From assembly GCF_038070315.1 (NCBI RefSeq), contig NZ_JBBPCC010000010.1, positions 186,001-250,000 of the forward strand: a stretch of DNA of 64,000 nt, given 5' to 3'. Below the pieces are notes generated by a model. That model did no database searches and was not told the DNA's origin. It saw nothing but the letters and a program-made list of their open reading frames with translations. Of the stretch, positions 1 through 7,588 are shown piece by piece. A program made the position numbers and the translations under genes. Position 1 is the stretch's first letter, and every line of letters begins with the position of its first letter. The DNA is from Paenibacillus_G filicis (lineage in GTDB: Bacteria > Bacillota > Bacilli > Paenibacillales > NBRC-103111).

Positions 1-1
1 C

Positions 2-313
2 ATCATGGCCAAATCCGAGTGGGCCGCAGGGCATAAGGATGCGATGAAGGCCTTCCTGAAGGTCAATCACGACGTCAACGAGCGCGCGCAAAAAGACCCG
101 CAAAGCGCTGTGGAGCCTATGCTCAAGGAATTTGACAAAATTCCTCAGGATATTTTGCTGACTGCGATCAAAAACCAGCTGCCTAAGGTCCCGGCCGGTC
201 TGAAGATCACGAAGGCCGCTGCGGACATGGTCGTCAGCACCCAGCTCGAGCTAGGAGCGATCAGCAAGGAAATTCCGTTTGACAAAACTGTCGATCTGAC
301 CTTGCTTCCTTAA
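2..313 (+). CDS. ABC transporter solute-binding protein, C-terminal part (cut by window edge)
   Basis: The reading frame is open to the left edge, so only the last 103 or so residues are present and the in-frame ATG at base 5 is probably internal. The segment has the amphipathic helices typical of the C-terminal lobe of NMT1/SsuA-type (nitrate, taurine, sulfonate, thiamine precursor) binding proteins, including the stretch around IPQDILLTAIKNQLP. It would be a lipid-anchored extracytoplasmic protein that delivers a small organic acid to a permease. It lies 23 bases before ubiD in the same direction and most likely belongs to the same operon; the permease and ATPase genes would be upstream. 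Family assignment is moderate; substrate is unknown. Confidence 0.6.
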   Translation: MMAKSEWAAGHKDAMKAFLKVNHDVNERAQKDPQSAVEPMLKEFDKIPQDILLTAIKNQLPKVPAGLKITKAAADMVVSTQLELGAISKEIPFDKTVDLTLLP

Positions 314-336
314 TCCCAGAAACGGAGGATTCAGCT

Positions 337-1761
337 ATGGCAAAGGATTTGCGAACGTATCTCCAGGAGCTCGTACACCGCTACCCGGAGAGTCTGAAGG
401 TCGTGGACCAGCAGGTTGACCCGAGATTCGGGATCACGGCCTATGCGTCCAGGCTTGCCCAGGAGGGCCAATATCCGGGGCTGCTCTTCACCCAGGTGCA
501 GGGCTCCGAGCTGTCTTGCATCTCGAACCTGCTTACGTCCTACGAACGCATCGCACTGTATCTCGGCTGCGAGGTGCAGGAGATTCCTAGGGTATACGGG
601 GAGAAGCTGCAGGCTCCGATCGAGCCAGTCGAGGTGGGGCGCGCTCAGGCTCAGGTCAAGGAGATCGTCATCGAAGAGGAAGACGTGGACTTGTCTAAGC
701 TCCCGATTCCCGTGCACAATGAATTGGACGGCGGACCATACCTGTCCGCGGGCGTAATGGTAATCCGCGACCCTGACTCCGGCGAGATCAATGCAGGCAT
801 TTACCGGCATCAGATCTTCGGTCCGAAGGAAATGGGCGTATGGTTCTTGGGCGCCCATCACGGCGGCCTCATCTACAAGAAGTACAAAAAACAGGGGAAG
901 CCAGCTCCTGTTGCGATTGTGCTCGGTCATCATCCGGGCTTCGTCATGGGCGCCGTCTCTCGCATCCAGGGGATCGGCGGCGAGTATGCGGCGGCCGGAG
1001 CTCTGATGGGCGAGGCGCTGGAGCTGGTCCGCGCGGAGACTTCGGATCTGCTCGTGCCTGCTCAGGCAGAGATCATCCTCGAAGGGGAGATTTTACCGGA
1101 TTATGATCAAGCGGAGGGCCCATTCGGAGAATGGCCGGGCCATTACTTGGGCGGAGGCTCAGTGCCGACCATCCGGATTACCCGGATCACGCACCGGCGC
1201 CATGCGATCTTCCAGGACATCGTGGCGTCTAGCCGGGAGCATCTGGTCGTGGGGGGCGTTCCTCGCTCCGGCAGCATCTACCAGACGGTGAAGGAAGTCG
1301 TGCCGAGCCTCAAAACCGTCCATGTGCCATATTACAGCCGCATGCACTGTTATCTGTCCCTGCATAAGGAAAGGGAGGCCGATGTAAAGAAGGCGGCCTT
1401 CGCAGCCTTGAACACGGAGCAGGAAAACCTCCGGCATATCGTAGTGGTGGACGATGATATCAACGTGTTCGACGGCCAGGAGGTAGCCTGGGCGATCGGT
1501 ACTCGCTTTGACGCAGAGCGCGACCTGCTCGTCATCCCTAGATGGAACGGGCCCGGCGGCTTGCTCCCGACGAACTGGGAGTATCATGCTGACGGCAAGC
1601 ATACGCCGCGGATGTCCAGCGCCGTCATCGTGGATGCCACCAAGCCCGCGCCGCCAATCGAGTTTCCGCCCAGGGCGGTCGTACCTGTCCAGCATGTTGG
1701 ACTTGCCCGGCTGGAGGCACTGCGTGCGCTGACGGAGGAAGAGAAGCAGAAGTGGTTCTGA
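337..1761 (+). CDS. UbiD family decarboxylase
   Basis: This 474-residue protein belongs to the UbiD family of prenylated-FMN (prFMN)-dependent decarboxylases, which remove or add CO2 on aromatic or alpha,beta-unsaturated acids in the cytoplasm. The cofactor region INAGIYRHQ lies at 151-159, with R157 as the likely catalytic arginine. EGPFGEWPG at 260-268 supplies the acidic partners E260 and E265. The length is normal. ATG 337 follows a CGGAGG site by about 10 bases. No UbiX (prFMN synthase) is visible, so the cofactor must come from elsewhere. The neighbours (PxpBCA, flavoprotein, ferredoxin, monooxygenase) suggest a role in degrading a heteroaromatic or unsaturated acid rather than in quinone synthesis. 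The family is secure; the substrate is inference. Confidence 0.9.
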   Translation: MAKDLRTYLQELVHRYPESLKVVDQQVDPRFGITAYASRLAQEGQYPGLLFTQVQGSELSCISNLLTSYERIALYLGCEVQEIPRVYGEKLQAPIEPVEVGRAQAQVKEIVIEEEDVDLSKLPIPVHNELDGGPYLSAGVMVIRDPDSGEINAGIYRHQIFGPKEMGVWFLGAHHGGLIYKKYKKQGKPAPVAIVLGHHPGFVMGAVSRIQGIGGEYAAAGALMGEALELVRAETSDLLVPAQAEIILEGEILPDYDQAEGPFGEWPGHYLGGGSVPTIRITRITHRRHAIFQDIVASSREHLVVGGVPRSGSIYQTVKEVVPSLKTVHVPYYSRMHCYLSLHKEREADVKKAAFAALNTEQENLRHIVVVDDDINVFDGQEVAWAIGTRFDAERDLLVIPRWNGPGGLLPTNWEYHADGKHTPRMSSAVIVDATKPAPPIEFPPRAVVPVQHVGLARLEALRALTEEEKQKWF

Positions 1762-1804
1762 GGCTGTCATCGATCCGATAAGTCCCCCCGAGTTGTGGTC
1801 CGCT

Positions 1805-1830
1805 GCCGGAAGGGAAGTGCCCCTTCCGGC
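1805..1830 (+). other. Intra-operon hairpin between ubiD and pxpB
   Basis: GCCGGAAGGG pairs with CCCCTTCCGGC across a short loop. No T-run follows, so it is more likely an mRNA-stability or processing stem than a terminator. The 149-base gap that holds it is the largest in this operon. Confidence 0.5.
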
Positions 1831-1910
1831 CCTGGCCAGCTTGGGGCTCGTTTGTTTACAATGTGATCGAGCAATTATAGAAATAGAAAGGGGATGTTGA
1901 TATTCGATAT

Positions 1911-2627
1911 GTGGACATGTCCCCGCTCGGGGATAGCGCCCTTGTCGTAAAGCTCGGAGAGCAGATCGATCCGGCTACGCACCGGAAAGTGCGCTTACTG
2001 TCTGAGCACTTGACGCAGCATCCGCTGCCCGGGATGGTGGAATACATTCCGGCGTTTACGTCGGTCACCGTCTTCTACGATCCGGTCGTGATTTTCGGGC
2101 GGGAAAGACAGGAGGCGCGGAGCGGCGAGCTGCGGCATCCCTATGATATCGTGGAAGGCCTGCTGGCAGAAAGACTAGAGCATCTGGAGGAAGGGTCGGT
2201 GGCGGAGCCCCGGGTGGTCGAGATTCCCGTCTGCTACGGCGGCGAATTCGGACCCGATCTGGACCATGTCGCCGAGATCAACGGATTAAGCACGGATGAG
2301 GTGATTCGGATTCATTCGGGCGGACAATACCTGGTGTACATGCTCGGCTTCGCTCCGGGCTTTCCGTATCTGGGAGGCATGGACGCCAGGATTGCGGCGC
2401 CGCGCCAGTCGACGCCCCGTCTCGCCATCCCGCCGGGGACAGTCGGGATTGCCGGGGAACAGACCGGGATCTACCCGATCGGGACGCCGGGCGGTTGGCA
2501 ATTGATCGGCCGTACGCCGCTGGCTTTATTTCTGCCGGATAAGCAGCCTCCGACCTTGCTCGAAGCGGGTAATATCATCCGATTTTACCCGATTACCCGC
2601 AAGGCGTATGACCAGTGGAGGGAATGA
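1911..2627 (+). CDS. pxpB: 5-oxoprolinase subunit PxpB (KipI family)
   Basis: PxpB is one of three subunits of the bacterial ATP-dependent 5-oxoprolinase, which opens 5-oxoproline (pyroglutamate) to glutamate. The protein has the hallmark GFAPGFPYLGGM segment and the PRLAIPPGTVGIAGEQTGIYPIGTPGGW signature of the carboxyltransferase subdomain 1 fold. The GTG start at 1911 gives 238 residues. Similarity to family N-termini seems to extend a few codons upstream (RYVDMSPLGDSA), where no standard start codon exists, so a rare ATT start at 1902, spaced about 10 bases from the AAAGGGG site, is possible. It overlaps pxpC slightly. In a gene order of ubiD-pxpB-pxpC-pxpA it may process a lactam other than 5-oxoproline. 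Confidence 0.9.
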   Translation: MDMSPLGDSALVVKLGEQIDPATHRKVRLLSEHLTQHPLPGMVEYIPAFTSVTVFYDPVVIFGRERQEARSGELRHPYDIVEGLLAERLEHLEEGSVAEPRVVEIPVCYGGEFGPDLDHVAEINGLSTDEVIRIHSGGQYLVYMLGFAPGFPYLGGMDARIAAPRQSTPRLAIPPGTVGIAGEQTGIYPIGTPGGWQLIGRTPLALFLPDKQPPTLLEAGNIIRFYPITRKAYDQWRE

Positions 2628-2632
2628 AACGG

Positions 2633-3637
2633 ATGACGATACAGGTGCATAAACCAGGCCTGCTGTCCACGCTGCAGGACTTGGGCCGTTACGGCTACCA
2701 GCAATACGGCGTAATCGTAAGCGGAGCTATGGACAGCTTCGCGCACAAGGCCGCCAATCTGCTCGTCGGCAACGGAGAGCGTGAAGCGACGATCGAGATG
2801 ACACTGATCGGCCCCGTGCTGCAATTTGCGGAGGAGGCGCTGATCGCGATCTGCGGCTCGGATCTGTCCCCGCGTATCGACGGAGAGACAGTGCCTCTGT
2901 GGAGGCCGGTGTATATCCGGGCGGGAGCGACGCTTGCCTTCGGCTCCTCGCGCGAGGGCTGTCGCTGCTACCTGGCTGTATCCGGGGGATTCGATGTGCT
3001 GCAGCGGATGAACAGCTACTCAACGTATCTGCGCGCAGGCCTCGGCGGCTTCGAGGGCCGGGCGCTGAAGGAGGGGGACCATCTGCCCCTCAAGCCGGTG
3101 ACGGCGCTGGGGATGAGTCTGCTGGAGCGGCTGCGCGCCGAGGCCGGAGAGGCGGGCTTCGCCTCCGCTTCGTGGCGGTTGTCTTATGAGCTGATGCCGG
3201 CCTATGCAGCGCAGCCTGAGCTTCGCGTCATTCCCGGCGCCCAGTACGCTTTATTCCAGGATGAGAGCCTGGAGGCTTTGTTCTCGGAGGAGTTTCGGGT
3301 GCAGCCGCAGTCGGACCGGATGGGCTATCGGCTCTCGGGACCGCCGCTTCAGATGAAGGAACGGCTGGAGATGCTGTCGGAGCCGGTCACCTTCGGCACG
3401 GTCCAGGTGCCGCCGGACGGCAATCCGATCATCCTGATGGCCGATCGGCAAACGACCGGCGGGTATCCGAAGGTCGCTCAGGTCATCACGGCGGATTTGC
3501 CGGTGTTGGCTCAGGTCCAGATCGGCCGTCCCGTGCGCTTCAGGCTGGTGGATCTGCACGAGGCGCAGGAAGCGCTGCTGGAGATGGAGCTGCATGTAAG
3601 CTTTTTGCGAAGGAGCATTCATTTGCACTTCATATAG
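2633..3637 (+). CDS. pxpC: 5-oxoprolinase subunit PxpC (biotin-dependent carboxyltransferase-like)
   Basis: PxpC pairs with PxpB to form the ATP-dependent part of 5-oxoprolinase; related domains occur in urea amidolyase. Family marks include KPGLLSTLQDLGRYGYQ at the N-terminus, GAMDSFAHKAANLLVGN and, near the C-terminus, the glycine-rich stretch around DRQTTGGYPKVAQVI. The ATG at 2633 lies about 10 bases after GGAGGGA and gives 334 residues; an in-frame GTG at 2615 would overlap pxpB more deeply and lacks a site. The order pxpB-pxpC-pxpA is the usual one. The family is certain; whether the in vivo substrate is 5-oxoproline is not shown. Confidence 0.9.
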   Translation: MTIQVHKPGLLSTLQDLGRYGYQQYGVIVSGAMDSFAHKAANLLVGNGEREATIEMTLIGPVLQFAEEALIAICGSDLSPRIDGETVPLWRPVYIRAGATLAFGSSREGCRCYLAVSGGFDVLQRMNSYSTYLRAGLGGFEGRALKEGDHLPLKPVTALGMSLLERLRAEAGEAGFASASWRLSYELMPAYAAQPELRVIPGAQYALFQDESLEALFSEEFRVQPQSDRMGYRLSGPPLQMKERLEMLSEPVTFGTVQVPPDGNPIILMADRQTTGGYPKVAQVITADLPVLAQVQIGRPVRFRLVDLHEAQEALLEMELHVSFLRRSIHLHFI

Positions 3638-3649
3638 GGGGTATCGGTG

Positions 3650-4438
3650 ATGAAAGTTGTGGATCTGAATTGTGATATGGGAGAAAGCTTCGGCGCGTAC
3701 CGGCTCGGCCGGGACGCCGAGATCCTGCCTTATGTGACCTCGGTTAATATCGCCTGCGGCTTTCATGCGGGGGATGCCGGGACGATGCGGACGACGGTCA
3801 AGCTGGCGCTGGAGCAGGCTGTGGGCATCGGAGCCCATCCGGGGCTGCAGGATCTGATCGGCTTCGGCCGCCGAAGGATGGATATCTCGCCGCAGGAGGC
3901 GTATGACCTTGTCGTGTACCAGATCGGCGCCTTGTGGGGCTTCGTCCGCTCCGAAGGCGGAGCGATGCAGCATGTGAAGGCACATGGCGAGCTGTACAAT
4001 ATGGCGGCCGTGAACCCGGGGCTTGCCGAAGCGGTGGCGGAGGCGGTCTACAAGGTCGACCCTGGGCTAATCTTGCTCGGGCTTGCGGGCAGCGAGCTGA
4101 TCCGGGCGGGGGAGAGGATCGGGCTTCGCACGGCGAGCGAGGTGTTTTCGGACCGCACGTATCAGTCCAGCGGCTCCCTGACCCCGAGAAGGCAGCCAGA
4201 CGCCCTGATCACCGACGACGGAGAAGCCGTCCGGCAGGTGATCCGCATGGTGCAGGAGGGCAAGGTACACTCCAGGCAGGGGACCGATGTCGGCATCCAG
4301 GCCGATACCGTCTGCATTCACGGCGACGGCGCCCATGCGCTCGAATTCGCCCGCACCATTCATGAAGCTCTGCAGCAAGCCGGCATTGCCGTACAGTCTA
4401 TCGGCCGCACGTTATCGGCCAATCCTGAAGAACGATAG
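3650..4438 (+). CDS. pxpA: 5-oxoprolinase subunit PxpA (LamB/YcsF family)
   Basis: PxpA is the deacetylase-like barrel subunit of 5-oxoprolinase and carries the hydrolytic site. The start VDLNCDMGESFG, the segment VNIACGFHAGDAGTM and GAHPGLQDLIGFGRR are all family hallmarks with conserved Asp and His residues. At 262 residues it is the usual size. ATG 3650 follows AGGGGG by 8 bases; an in-frame GTG directly before it is less likely. It closes a complete PxpBCA set, so the complex can form from this operon alone. The following flavoprotein gene starts 12 bases later. Confidence 0.92.
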   Translation: MKVVDLNCDMGESFGAYRLGRDAEILPYVTSVNIACGFHAGDAGTMRTTVKLALEQAVGIGAHPGLQDLIGFGRRRMDISPQEAYDLVVYQIGALWGFVRSEGGAMQHVKAHGELYNMAAVNPGLAEAVAEAVYKVDPGLILLGLAGSELIRAGERIGLRTASEVFSDRTYQSSGSLTPRRQPDALITDDGEAVRQVIRMVQEGKVHSRQGTDVGIQADTVCIHGDGAHALEFARTIHEALQQAGIAVQSIGRTLSANPEER

Positions 4439-4450
4439 GAGCGTTGACAG

Positions 4451-6187
4451 ATGAAGCCATTGCAAATCTCCGCCGATGTTCTGGTTATCGGCTCCGGCGC
4501 AGCCGGGATGATGGCTGCGCGAGCGGCTGCGGATGAAGGCGCCCGCGTGGTCCTCGCTGACAAAAGCCTCGTCGGGCGCGGAGGCGCGACGATTCTGGCG
4601 CAGATGACGGTTGCGGTCGCGCTGGGGGACGCCGAAGAGGACCATCCGGATCTTCATTTCGAGGATACGATGAAGGGAAGCCGGGGGATGGCCGATCCGG
4701 ACATCGTCCGCGCGATCGTAGACCGGGGGCCAGAGCTCATCCTGGAGACCGAGCGCTACGGGGTGAAATGGGCACGTACGCCGGACGGCAAGCACGCCCA
4801 GGTGGTCGCGCCCGGGCACTCGCGCCAGCGCTGCGTGTATGTGGATATTTTGAATACAGGCGGGGCCACCTCCGCTGGTCTGCGCAAAGCGATCTGGAAG
4901 GACGAGGCGATCCAGCGGCTGAAGAACGTGATGATCACGAAGCTGGTCGTAACGGACGGCGTGATCGTCGGCGCCATTGGCTTCGCGATGGAGCAGTTCC
5001 GCCCGGTCGTGATTGAGGCCCGGGCCGTGATCCTGGCTACCGGCGGACTGACTGAGCTCTACGAGCGCAGCAGCGCCTCGGCCAATATGACCGGAGATGG
5101 GTTTATGCTGGCGGCGGAGGCGGGAGCGGAGCTGCGGGATCTGGAGATGGTCCAGTTTTTCCCGATCGCCCATCTGTATCCCCCGCTCGTCGGGATCGAC
5201 CCGATCATGTGGGACCCGTTCCGCTACAAGCTGGGCGGGCGGCTGCTGAATGGCCACCTGGAGGAATTTATGGACCGGTACAACCAGGAAGTCTCCGGGC
5301 AGTACACGGCGGCTAGAGACCAGACGACCTTCGCCATCTTCAAGGAGGTGGAGGCGGGACGAGGGACACCTCACGGCGGCGCTTATCTCGACTTCCGTAT
5401 GGTGCCGGAGGAGAAGCTGAAGGAAGCGTTCGGCCCGGTCATCGGCATCCTTCAGAGCCAAGGGGTCGATTTGACCCGGGATATGGTGGAAGTCGCGCCG
5501 ATGGCTCACTTTACGATGGGCGGCATCCGGGTCAACACGCGGATGGAGACGACCGTCCCAGGCCTATTCGCCTGCGGCGAGCTGATCTACGGCATGCACG
5601 GGGCGAACCGCTTGTCCGGCAACGCGATCACGGAAGCTCTCGTCACCGGACGCATTGCGGCGGAAGCCGCGTCCGGAATCGAGCGCAGCGCAGTCCCAGA
5701 CGGCCTGCTGGCCGCTGAGCTGGAGCAGGAGCTGGAGCGGCTGGAGCGGCTGTGGCATCCGCGCGAGGTGGACCAGGATGAGGCTTCTATGCTGGCGGTG
5801 AAGCATGAGCTGAGGAAGCTGATGTGGGAAGGGGCCGGGCCGCTGCGCACGGAGGGCAGCCTGAACCGCGCCGCAGAGCGGCTGGTGGAGCTCAGTAGCC
5901 GGGCCGAGGGGATCGCCTTGGCCAAGCAGGCGTACTATGCGCTCGCGCTGGTGGAGAAGCTGGAGGTGCAGCATATGCTCAAGCTGGGAGAGGCGATCAT
6001 CCTCGGAGCGCAAGCCAGACGGGAGTCGCGGGGGGCACATGTGCGTCTGGATTACGAGCAAGCTTATGAGACCCCGGTGAGCACGAGGTTTAAGCTGGGT
6101 TCAGGCCGCCTGTGGGCGATGGACGAGTTGCCATTGACTGCATCTACATCATCCGGGGAAGGGGATCATGAACCATGTCGAACGTAA
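4451..6187 (+). CDS. Fumarate reductase/succinate dehydrogenase-like FAD flavoprotein
   Basis: This 578-residue protein belongs to the SdhA/FrdA/L-aspartate oxidase flavoprotein family, which moves hydride to or from a C-C bond of an acid. It has the dinucleotide-binding GSGAAG at 14-19, HFTMGG near 352, an Arg near 289 in the AARD motif that matches the catalytic Arg of FrdA, and GANRLSGNAI near 384. The C-terminal RESRGAHVRLDY resembles the family capping region. No SdhC membrane subunit or full-length SdhB accompanies it. It overlaps the ferredoxin gene by 13 bases, which suggests a coupled two-subunit soluble enzyme. It probably reduces or oxidizes an intermediate made by the other operon enzymes; the substrate is unknown. 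Confidence 0.85.
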   Translation: MKPLQISADVLVIGSGAAGMMAARAAADEGARVVLADKSLVGRGGATILAQMTVAVALGDAEEDHPDLHFEDTMKGSRGMADPDIVRAIVDRGPELILETERYGVKWARTPDGKHAQVVAPGHSRQRCVYVDILNTGGATSAGLRKAIWKDEAIQRLKNVMITKLVVTDGVIVGAIGFAMEQFRPVVIEARAVILATGGLTELYERSSASANMTGDGFMLAAEAGAELRDLEMVQFFPIAHLYPPLVGIDPIMWDPFRYKLGGRLLNGHLEEFMDRYNQEVSGQYTAARDQTTFAIFKEVEAGRGTPHGGAYLDFRMVPEEKLKEAFGPVIGILQSQGVDLTRDMVEVAPMAHFTMGGIRVNTRMETTVPGLFACGELIYGMHGANRLSGNAITEALVTGRIAAEAASGIERSAVPDGLLAAELEQELERLERLWHPREVDQDEASMLAVKHELRKLMWEGAGPLRTEGSLNRAAERLVELSSRAEGIALAKQAYYALALVEKLEVQHMLKLGEAIILGAQARRESRGAHVRLDYEQAYETPVSTRFKLGSGRLWAMDELPLTASTSSGEGDHEPCRT

Positions 6188-6486
6188 CCTTGCATATCGT
6201 CCGCGGTGATGAGCAGACGGGAAGAACCGTCGAGGATTACCAGGTGCCTTACCGGGAGGGTATGAGTCTGCTGGATGCCGTGATCTGGCTTCGGGAGCAT
6301 CAGGACCCTGCATTGGCCATCCGGTACTCCTGCCGCTCAGCCAATGCCTGCAAGGAGTGCATGGCTGTCGTCGATGGCAAGCCCGGCTATCTATGCAGCC
6401 TTCGGGCCGTGCCGGACTCGGAGGTACGCCTAGAGCCCCTGCCGAGCCTGCCCTGGATCAAGGACCTGGCTACTGCCTTGGAATAA
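6175..6486 (+). CDS. 2Fe-2S ferredoxin-like subunit (SdhB N-terminal type)
   Basis: The 103 residues match only the N-terminal 2Fe-2S domain of succinate dehydrogenase/fumarate reductase iron-sulfur subunits. Cluster ligands are visible as C53, C59, C62 and C74 in the pattern C-x5-C-x2-C-x11-C. The C-terminal 4Fe-4S/3Fe-4S domain of true SdhB is absent. The start overlaps the end of the flavoprotein gene by 13 bases, so the two proteins are very likely co-translated partners, with this one passing electrons between the FAD and an external carrier. Its short length looks original rather than truncated, because a normal stop follows PWIKDLATALE. The function as electron carrier is well supported; its physiological partner beyond the flavoprotein is unknown. 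Confidence 0.82.
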   Translation: MSNVTLHIVRGDEQTGRTVEDYQVPYREGMSLLDAVIWLREHQDPALAIRYSCRSANACKECMAVVDGKPGYLCSLRAVPDSEVRLEPLPSLPWIKDLATALE

Positions 6487-6553
6487 ATGAAGTTCCCGCG
6501 CCCATATCAAGCGCCGGGAATATGCAAGCGATCATCGCAAAGGGGTGCTGACG

Positions 6554-7513
6554 ATGGAAAAAGCCTTAACGATCGCCATGTCGGAAAGCGATCGCACTCA
6601 GAAGATCATGTCGGGACAGGAGAAGCTGCCGTCCTTCAAGCTGGAGCCTCAGCAGGCGACGGTGGAGGAGATTTTCGTCAAGCAAATTTCCGAAGCTGCG
6701 TACGACGTGGCCGAGCTGTCGCTGTCCTCCTATCTTATCGCGCTGGGCCGGGGGGAGCGGCGTTTGACGGCGATCCCGGTGTTTCTATCCCGGTCCTTCC
6801 GTCACAATGCGATCTATGTCAGAGCGGATAGTCCATGGACGCATCCTTCCGAGCTGAAAGGCCGCCGCTTCGGATTTCCGGAATACCAGATGACGGCGGC
6901 TGTCTGGGTGCGCGGTTTTTTCCGGCATGAATGGGGTGTGGCCGGCGAGGATATGACCTGGTTCACCTACCGGGATGAGCGGGTGCCCATCCCGACGCCC
7001 GCACACCGGGGCTCCGGCGACGATATCTTCGAAGCGCTGCTGCAAGGGGAAGTGGATGCGATCATGACGGCCCGTCGTCCTCCGTCCGCTTACTTTCCCG
7101 CTTCGGGAGAAGGGGGCCGGATTCGCCGGCTGATCCCCGACGTCTGGGGGGCGGAGCGGGAGTATTACCGCCGTACCGGTATTTTCCCAATTATGCATCT
7201 GGTTTCGTTAAAGGAAGAAACGGTCCAGGAGCATCCCAAGCTTCCACTGCAGCTCTACAAACAGATGCTGCAGCGGAAGGACGAAGGGATCGCCCAACTG
7301 CTGGAGACGATCAAAAATCAAACCTCCGCCCCCTGGGTGTGGGAGTCTGCTGAACAAAGCGCCAAGCTGATGAACGGCGATATGTGGCCGTACGGCATGA
7401 AGGCCAACTGGTCTCAGATCGAATTGTTCATGTCTTACCTGCAGGAGGACGGCCTGCTGGACCGCGGGCTAACCCCGGAGCAGATCTTCCACCCGTCCGT
7501 GCTGCATACGTAA
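6554..7513 (+). CDS. Pht5-like (4,5-dihydroxyphthalate decarboxylase family) periplasmic-binding-fold protein
   Basis: This 319-residue protein resembles the family annotated as 4,5-dihydroxyphthalate decarboxylase, which shares the two-lobed NMT1 solute-binding fold. Typical stretches are ELSLSSYLIALGRG, FLSRSFRHNAIYVR and DIFEALLQGEVDAIMTARRP. ATG 6554 follows AAGGGG by about 8 bases and the N-terminus (MEKALTIAMSESDRT) has no signal peptide or lipobox, so it should be cytoplasmic. That favours an enzyme or cytoplasmic ligand binder over a transporter component. As a decarboxylase it would make a second decarboxylation step next to UbiD. Catalytic residues for this family are poorly defined, so the reaction is only a suggestion. 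Confidence 0.65.
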   Translation: MEKALTIAMSESDRTQKIMSGQEKLPSFKLEPQQATVEEIFVKQISEAAYDVAELSLSSYLIALGRGERRLTAIPVFLSRSFRHNAIYVRADSPWTHPSELKGRRFGFPEYQMTAAVWVRGFFRHEWGVAGEDMTWFTYRDERVPIPTPAHRGSGDDIFEALLQGEVDAIMTARRPPSAYFPASGEGGRIRRLIPDVWGAEREYYRRTGIFPIMHLVSLKEETVQEHPKLPLQLYKQMLQRKDEGIAQLLETIKNQTSAPWVWESAEQSAKLMNGDMWPYGMKANWSQIELFMSYLQEDGLLDRGLTPEQIFHPSVLHT

Positions 7514-7588
7514 GACCTGGCGTGTGAGGGCTGGCGAAGGAATCGGATCATCTCCAGCCTGTGCCGCTGGAGGAGATTAACGAAGGGG

